Source: Rhodococcus sp. 14-2483-1-2 (GTDB lineage Bacteria; Actinomycetota; Actinomycetes; Mycobacteriales; Mycobacteriaceae). Taken from it: 64,000 bases of DNA. The stretch is from contig NZ_NPFW01000007.1 in NCBI RefSeq assembly GCF_002259405.1, positions 620,001-684,000 of the forward strand, written 5' to 3'. A program made the translations under genes and the position numbers. Numbering within the stretch: the first letter of the stretch is position 1; each line of letters opens with the position of its first letter. Positions 60,587 through 64,000 of this stretch are shown one piece after another. Under the pieces are notes generated by a model that was given only the letters and a program-made list of their open reading frames with translations, did not search any database and was not told where the DNA came from.

Positions 60587-62019
60587 CCGCCACCGACATC
60601 TCGGTCTCGAGCGCTCGGGGGCGGTGGATCGTCGCAGCCACGGTGCTCGGTTCGGCTCTGGCGATGCTCGACGCCACCGTGGTCAACATCGCGTTACCTG
60701 CGATCGGTCGCGATCTCGGTGCGGGCGTCACCGGTCTGCAGTGGACGCTCAGCGGTTACACCCTGACGTTGGCGTCGCTGATTCTGCTGGGCGGGTCCCT
60801 CGGTGACCGGCTGGGGCGCAGGCGGGTGTTCGTCTGGGGCACCGTCTGGTTCGCGGCCGCGTCGGTGCTGTGCGGGCTCGCCCCCAGTATCGAGGTGCTG
60901 ATCGCGGCGCGACTACTTCAGGGGGTCGGCGCGGCCCTGCTGACGCCGGGTTCTCTCGCGCTGATATCGGCCTCCATCAAGGCCGAGGATCGAGGAGCTG
61001 CAATCGGCCTGTGGTCGGGACTGGGCGGCGTGGCGTCGGCGATCGGCCCGCTGCTCGGGGGCTGGTTGGTCGACGTCGTCGGCTGGCGTTCGGTGTTCCT
61101 GATCAACATTCCGCTCGCCGTCGTCGTGATCTGGGTGACCGCGAAACACGTTCCGGAGAGCCGAGATCCGCACGCATCCGGCCGACTGGACGTGCCGGGC
61201 GCGGTCACCGTCGCGGCGGCGCTGGGTCTGCTCACGTACGGTCTGATCGAGTCACACACCCTGGCCCTCGCTCTGGGTGTCGTCGCGGCCGGGGTGTTCG
61301 TGGTGATCGAGCGTCGCTCGCGCAATCCACTGGTACCGCCGTCGCTGTTCGCCTCACGCGTGTTCCTGGCGGCCAACCTCGTCACCTTCGCCGTGTACGC
61401 GGCGCTGGGCGGAGTGTTCTTTCTTCTGGTGTTGCAGTTGCAGTTCGCCGTGGGCTACTCGCCGATCGCGGCCGGGGTCGCCACGCTGCCGATCACCGCT
61501 CTCATGCTCGTCCTGTCCGCCCGCGCGGGGAGAATCGCCGGACGCATCGGACCTCGTGTTCCGATGACCGTCGGGCCTCTGCTCTCGGCGCTGGGACTGT
61601 TGCTGATGTTGCGCATCGGGCCCGGATCCACCTATGCCACAGACGTTCTGCCCGCGGTTGTCGTCTTCGGGCTCGGACTGTCCGCTCTGGTGGCCCCGCT
61701 GACCGGAGCGGTTCTGGGTGCGGTGTCCACCGATCGCGCCGGAATCGCGTCGGGCGTCAACAATGCCGTGGCCCGCACCAGTCAGTTGCTCGCCGTGGCG
61801 GCATTGCCTGCGCTGGCCGGTATCGCAGGCTCCGATTACGCTGCACCGGAGGTGTTCTCGGACGGCTTCCACACCGCGATGCTGATGTGCGCCGGACTGC
61901 TGGTGATCGGTGCCGGCATTGCGGCGGCTCTGATCCGCGGTACCGGCGAGGACGCGTCGAACTGCCCGCCACACTGCGACATCGGCTCACCACCACCTGC
62001 CTCGCGTCGGAGCGCGTGA
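60583..62019 (+). CDS. MFS drug exporter (DHA2, EmrB/QacA type)
   Basis: A 478-residue transporter with fourteen helices. Motif D1/motif A are seen as LDATVVNIALPAIGRDLG and GGSLGDRLGRRRVFV, and motif C of antiporters as LTPGSLALISASIKAEDRGAAIGLWSGLGGVASAIGPLLGG in outline. These are marks of proton-driven multidrug exporters. It begins with GTG at 60583, overlapping the lipoprotein stop, so the lipoprotein may assist or share its regulation. No regulator is adjacent. Confidence 0.91.
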   Translation: MTATDISVSSARGRWIVAATVLGSALAMLDATVVNIALPAIGRDLGAGVTGLQWTLSGYTLTLASLILLGGSLGDRLGRRRVFVWGTVWFAAASVLCGLAPSIEVLIAARLLQGVGAALLTPGSLALISASIKAEDRGAAIGLWSGLGGVASAIGPLLGGWLVDVVGWRSVFLINIPLAVVVIWVTAKHVPESRDPHASGRLDVPGAVTVAAALGLLTYGLIESHTLALALGVVAAGVFVVIERRSRNPLVPPSLFASRVFLAANLVTFAVYAALGGVFFLLVLQLQFAVGYSPIAAGVATLPITALMLVLSARAGRIAGRIGPRVPMTVGPLLSALGLLLMLRIGPGSTYATDVLPAVVVFGLGLSALVAPLTGAVLGAVSTDRAGIASGVNNAVARTSQLLAVAALPALAGIAGSDYAAPEVFSDGFHTAMLMCAGLLVIGAGIAAALIRGTGEDASNCPPHCDIGSPPPASRRSA

Positions 62020-62020
62020 C

Positions 62021-62899
62021 TCACCGCACGATCAGCACCGAGCAGTCGGCGTGGTGGACGAGGTTCTGACTGACCGATCCCAGAATCGTTCCGAGGAATG
62101 CACCCCGGCCTCGGCACCCGACCACGAGCATCGACGCCGACGCGGACATCGCACGCAGGCCTCGCGTCGGGCTCGACTGCGCGCTCACAGTGCTCAGCGC
62201 AACATCCGGGTACTTCTCGCGCATGGTCTCCACATGCGTTTCGACCCAATGCTTTTCGTGTTCGCGAATGCTCACCCAATCGACGTTCTCGAATCCTGTT
62301 CCCAGACCTGCCTGAACGGCGAATCCCCAGTAGTTCACCGCGACCACCGGCGTTCCGAGGGTGTGGGCGATCTCGAGAGCAGCACCGAGCGCCCGATCCG
62401 ACTGCTCACTTCCGTCGACCCCGACCACGATCGGACGCCCGACGTCGGCGCTGCCGCCTGCGTCGCGCATGAGCAGCACCGGGCACGGTGCATGCGTCAC
62501 GACTCGGAGAGTGTTGCTGCCGAGAGTCAGGTCTCGCAGCGCGCTCGACTTCCTCGATCCAAGCACCACCAGCTCCGCGTCGGCCTTCGACACGTACGAG
62601 GCGATGGTTCCATCGGCGGTGAACGTCTCGACGGACACCGCCGGTGCTACGTCGTGAATCGCTGCCTCGGCGCGGGCGAGATGCTTGCGCCCGATCGCAC
62701 GCAGGTCCCTTTCCAGCGCACCGCCGTCGACGAACGCCGCCGATCCGTACCAATCCCCCTCGGGGACTGCATGAATCAAGCGCACGGGTGCGCGCACCTT
62801 CGCCGCATAGGCGGCCGCCCACCGCGCTGCGGCGTCGGCCTCGCTCGAGCCGTCGATACCTACCAGGATGGGACGCACGCGGTCGGTGGAATTACTCAT
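62021..62899 (-). CDS. Universal stress protein with two UspA domains
   Basis: A 292-residue tandem universal stress protein. The first domain (about residues 8-145) starts ILVGIDGSSEADAAARWAAAYA and ends VLGSRKSSALRDLTLGSNTLRVVTHAPCPVLLM. The second (about 155-292) starts IVVGVDGSEQSDRALGAALEIA and ends VVGCRGRGAFLGTILGSVSQNLVHHADCSVLIV. Both keep the ATP-binding G-x2-G-x9-G pattern in whole or part. Mycobacterial proteins of this layout belong to the hypoxia (DosR) set. A GAGGAAG ribosome site precedes the ATG, and a DosR-like box lies 102 bases upstream. Confidence 0.92.
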   Translation of the reverse strand: MSNSTDRVRPILVGIDGSSEADAAARWAAAYAAKVRAPVRLIHAVPEGDWYGSAAFVDGGALERDLRAIGRKHLARAEAAIHDVAPAVSVETFTADGTIASYVSKADAELVVLGSRKSSALRDLTLGSNTLRVVTHAPCPVLLMRDAGGSADVGRPIVVGVDGSEQSDRALGAALEIAHTLGTPVVAVNYWGFAVQAGLGTGFENVDWVSIREHEKHWVETHVETMREKYPDVALSTVSAQSSPTRGLRAMSASASMLVVGCRGRGAFLGTILGSVSQNLVHHADCSVLIVR

Positions 62900-63000
62900 G
62901 ATTCTTCCTCGTCTCGTGGTCGACCGTCGATGCAGTCGAATAGAATCGAACGTAGATCTGCAGTCGCCCCCACATTCAGAGCACTTGGTCCATCATCGAG

Positions 63001-63014
63001 GTGGCCGAGGTCCC
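63001..63014 (-). promoter_or_regulatory. DosR-like box upstream of the tandem USP gene
   Basis: Read on the minus strand, GGGACCTCGGCCAC resembles the DosR/DevR consensus GGGACTWWAGTCCC, with an exact first half and a variant second half. It lies about 102 bases before the USP start, directly after the stop of the Rv1733c-like gene. Confidence 0.4.
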
Positions 63015-63620
63015 TCATGCCGAATCTCCCCTCGTCCGACCACGTTCGGTCTCGAATTTCAGCCAGTCGCGGTCCCACTGCCGCATCCGCGCTCGCCGGT
63101 CGAAGTACCGCGTCGCCACGAGAGAGGTGGCGACGACGACCGTGCCCACCACCCAGAAGCCGACGGCTGCAGCGATTCCCAACAGCACGTTCGACGTCGC
63201 GGACGACGGTTCCGCAACTCGCCTGCCCTCGGCATCGACTCTCGTCGGAACGGTGCCGCCCCGTTCGGTGCCGTCCGGTACGCGAATCTCGTCACTGTGT
63301 AGCTGACCCGGCGGCCATTCCCAAGCGACAGTCGCGTAGTGATCGATGACGTCGACGGTGCCACTCGGTTGCGACCGCAGCGTGGGCTCAGTCGTCACCA
63401 CGGCATCGATCTGTTGAGTGGTAGCGCTCTTTCGGACCGACTCGGCATCGAGATCGGCGTAGGTGAGAGATCCGACCAGCGCGGCGAAGGGAACGAGTCC
63501 CAGAATCGCCGCCATCGCGCAGGCGAAGGCGAGAGCCGCGGTTCGATCACGGCCCCGCATCAGGGAATTGGTACTCCACGGTGCCAGGCGCCACCAGCGA
63601 GCGAAGTCGTATCCGAACAC
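63015..63620 (-). CDS. Rv1733c-like two-helix membrane protein
   Basis: About 201 residues. Layout: a short cytoplasmic N-terminus ending WSTNSLMRGRDRTAA, one helix (ALAFACAMAAILGLVPFAALVG), a 90-residue outside domain (VVTTEPTLRSQPSGTVD, VAWEWPPGQLHSDEIRVPDGTERGGTVPTRVDAEGRRV), a second helix (VLLGIAAAVGFWVVGTVVVATSLV) and a basic tail (RARMRQWDRDWLKFE). This fits the mycobacterial Rv1733c family of dormancy-linked membrane proteins as I recall them. The start is uncertain; I prefer the GTG at 63620. It lies upstream of the tandem USP gene on the same strand. Confidence 0.77.
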   Translation of the reverse strand: MFGYDFARWWRLAPWSTNSLMRGRDRTAALAFACAMAAILGLVPFAALVGSLTYADLDAESVRKSATTQQIDAVVTTEPTLRSQPSGTVDVIDHYATVAWEWPPGQLHSDEIRVPDGTERGGTVPTRVDAEGRRVAEPSSATSNVLLGIAAAVGFWVVGTVVVATSLVATRYFDRRARMRQWDRDWLKFETERGRTRGDSA

Positions 63621-63697
63621 CGCAACCGCCCACTCTCCCTGATCGTGTGTCTGCCCAAATTTTCCGCCGCACACGGGCCCTGCACCAGGGCACAATG

Positions 63698-63753
63698 TCA
63701 CGATCACAGCAGGTCACGATCACAGCAGGTCACGATCACAGCAGGTCACGATC
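63698..63753. repeat. 16-bp tandem repeat, 3.5 copies
   Basis: TCACGATCACAGCAGG is repeated exactly at 63698, 63714 and 63730, with half of a fourth copy to 63753. It lies in the region between the Rv1733c-like gene and the rightward gene start at 63939. There are no spacers, so it is not a CRISPR array. Confidence 0.85.
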
Positions 63754-63803
63754 CACGCCCGAGGTCCGCTGGGCGACATCGTCGACATACGTCCTCGAAC
63801 CCG

Positions 63804-63817
63804 GTGACCTAGGTCCG
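63804..63817. promoter_or_regulatory. DosR-like palindrome
   Basis: GTGACCTAGGTCCG has the GACC-TA-GGTC core expected of a DosR-type box, inside a longer near-palindrome at 63801-63818. It lies about 120 bases before the next rightward start. The match is partial. Confidence 0.35.
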
Positions 63818-63938
63818 GTGTGGGTGGGCAGCGGTTCTCGTAACGTGTGCCGACGACGGATCCCATCCGACTCGACGACAGCATCGGCGATGCACCACAT
63901 CGACGTTCGTCGGACCACTCTTCGCCCGGAGGACACCG

Positions 63939-64000
63939 ATGGCCGATCTCGATCAGCGAACACACCCCACAACGACTACCGGCCCCCATCACAGCTCCGG
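63939..64000 (+). CDS. Start of an unidentified gene (truncated by window edge)
   Basis: ATG at 63939 with an excellent GGAGG site (63929-63933) six bases upstream. The first codons read MADLDQRTHPTTTTGPHHSS and remain open to the right edge. Too short to identify. It is preceded by a DosR-like palindrome and the tandem repeat. Confidence 0.5.
   Translation, partial: MADLDQRTHPTTTTGPHHSS

Noticed and set aside
63698-63753. CRISPR array
   Set aside because: The repeats are directly adjacent 16-mers with no spacers, and no cas gene is present.
63720-63992. A 90-codon minus-strand open frame at the right edge
   Set aside because: It runs through the tandem repeat and has no ribosome site. The plus-strand start at 63939 with a perfect GGAGG is more convincing.

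Overview
The window looks like chromosomal DNA of a high-GC, mycolic-acid-type actinobacterium, most probably Rhodococcus or a close relative. Signs of this are: GC-rich codon use throughout; many proteins that closely resemble mycobacterial ones (FadE25, FadB2, Zmp1, UgpAEBC, Prim-PolC/LigC, DesA, maltokinase, an Rv1733c-like membrane protein); abundant GTG starts; and operons whose genes overlap by ATGA or GTGA. No rRNA, tRNA, CRISPR array, integrase or transposase was seen.

Layout. 1-3.4 kb: 3' end of RNase J, then a SulP transporter-MerR operon with a MerR-type 19-bp-spacer promoter, and a divergent LysR regulator. 3.4-5.7 kb: a two-gene cassette of small proteins of unknown role, then a universal stress protein coupled to a D-2-hydroxyacid dehydrogenase. 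6.0-13.4 kb: a complete peptide-type ABC importer (lipoprotein, two permeases, two ATPases) with a coupled TauE/SafE-type exporter, then a PRISE-type reductase. 13.4-17.1 kb: xylulokinase, a second SulP transporter and its ArsR regulator, with matching operators. 17.2-22.8 kb: TetR regulator, fadE25-fadB2 and three short-chain dehydrogenases, with paired operators and a 48-bp double-palindrome repeat in two copies. 22.8-27.0 kb: two acyltransferases flanking a lipoprotein and an ABC-2 exporter. 27.1-33.6 kb: gluconate permease, a deleted GNAT pseudogene, a YdeI/SUKH/DUF1905 group, an M50-type protease, a DesA desaturase and a GtrA protein. 33.7-38.0 kb: small membrane protein, maltokinase, pirin, DUF4190-like protein and a GGDEF protein. 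38.1-41.2 kb: TetR-controlled ABC-2 exporter. 41.2-44.5 kb: Zmp1-like M13 peptidase and a cytochrome P450. 44.5-48.8 kb: ugpAEBC glycerophosphodiester importer. 48.9-53.2 kb: L,D-transpeptidase, then a tightly coupled four-gene operon (family-2 glycosyltransferase, acyl-CoA-dehydrogenase-like protein, PIG-L deacetylase, NodS-like methyltransferase) that I regard as the best candidate for an undescribed pathway. 53.2-57.7 kb: GAF-ANTAR regulator, zinc-ribbon metallopeptidase, NhaA-DsbA fusion, SdpI-like protein. 57.7-62.0 kb: LigC/Prim-PolC repair operon, lipoprotein and an MFS drug exporter. 62.0-64.0 kb: tandem universal stress protein and Rv1733c-like protein with DosR-like boxes, a 16-bp tandem repeat, and the start of one more gene.

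Much of the interest is regulatory. Several regulator/target pairs carry visible operators: MerR-SulP, ArsR-SulP, TetR-fadE25 and TetR-ABC. The ugp promoter carries a PHO-box-like repeat. Two different families of dispersed palindromic repeats sit between genes. All functions are read from sequence alone and no search was run.
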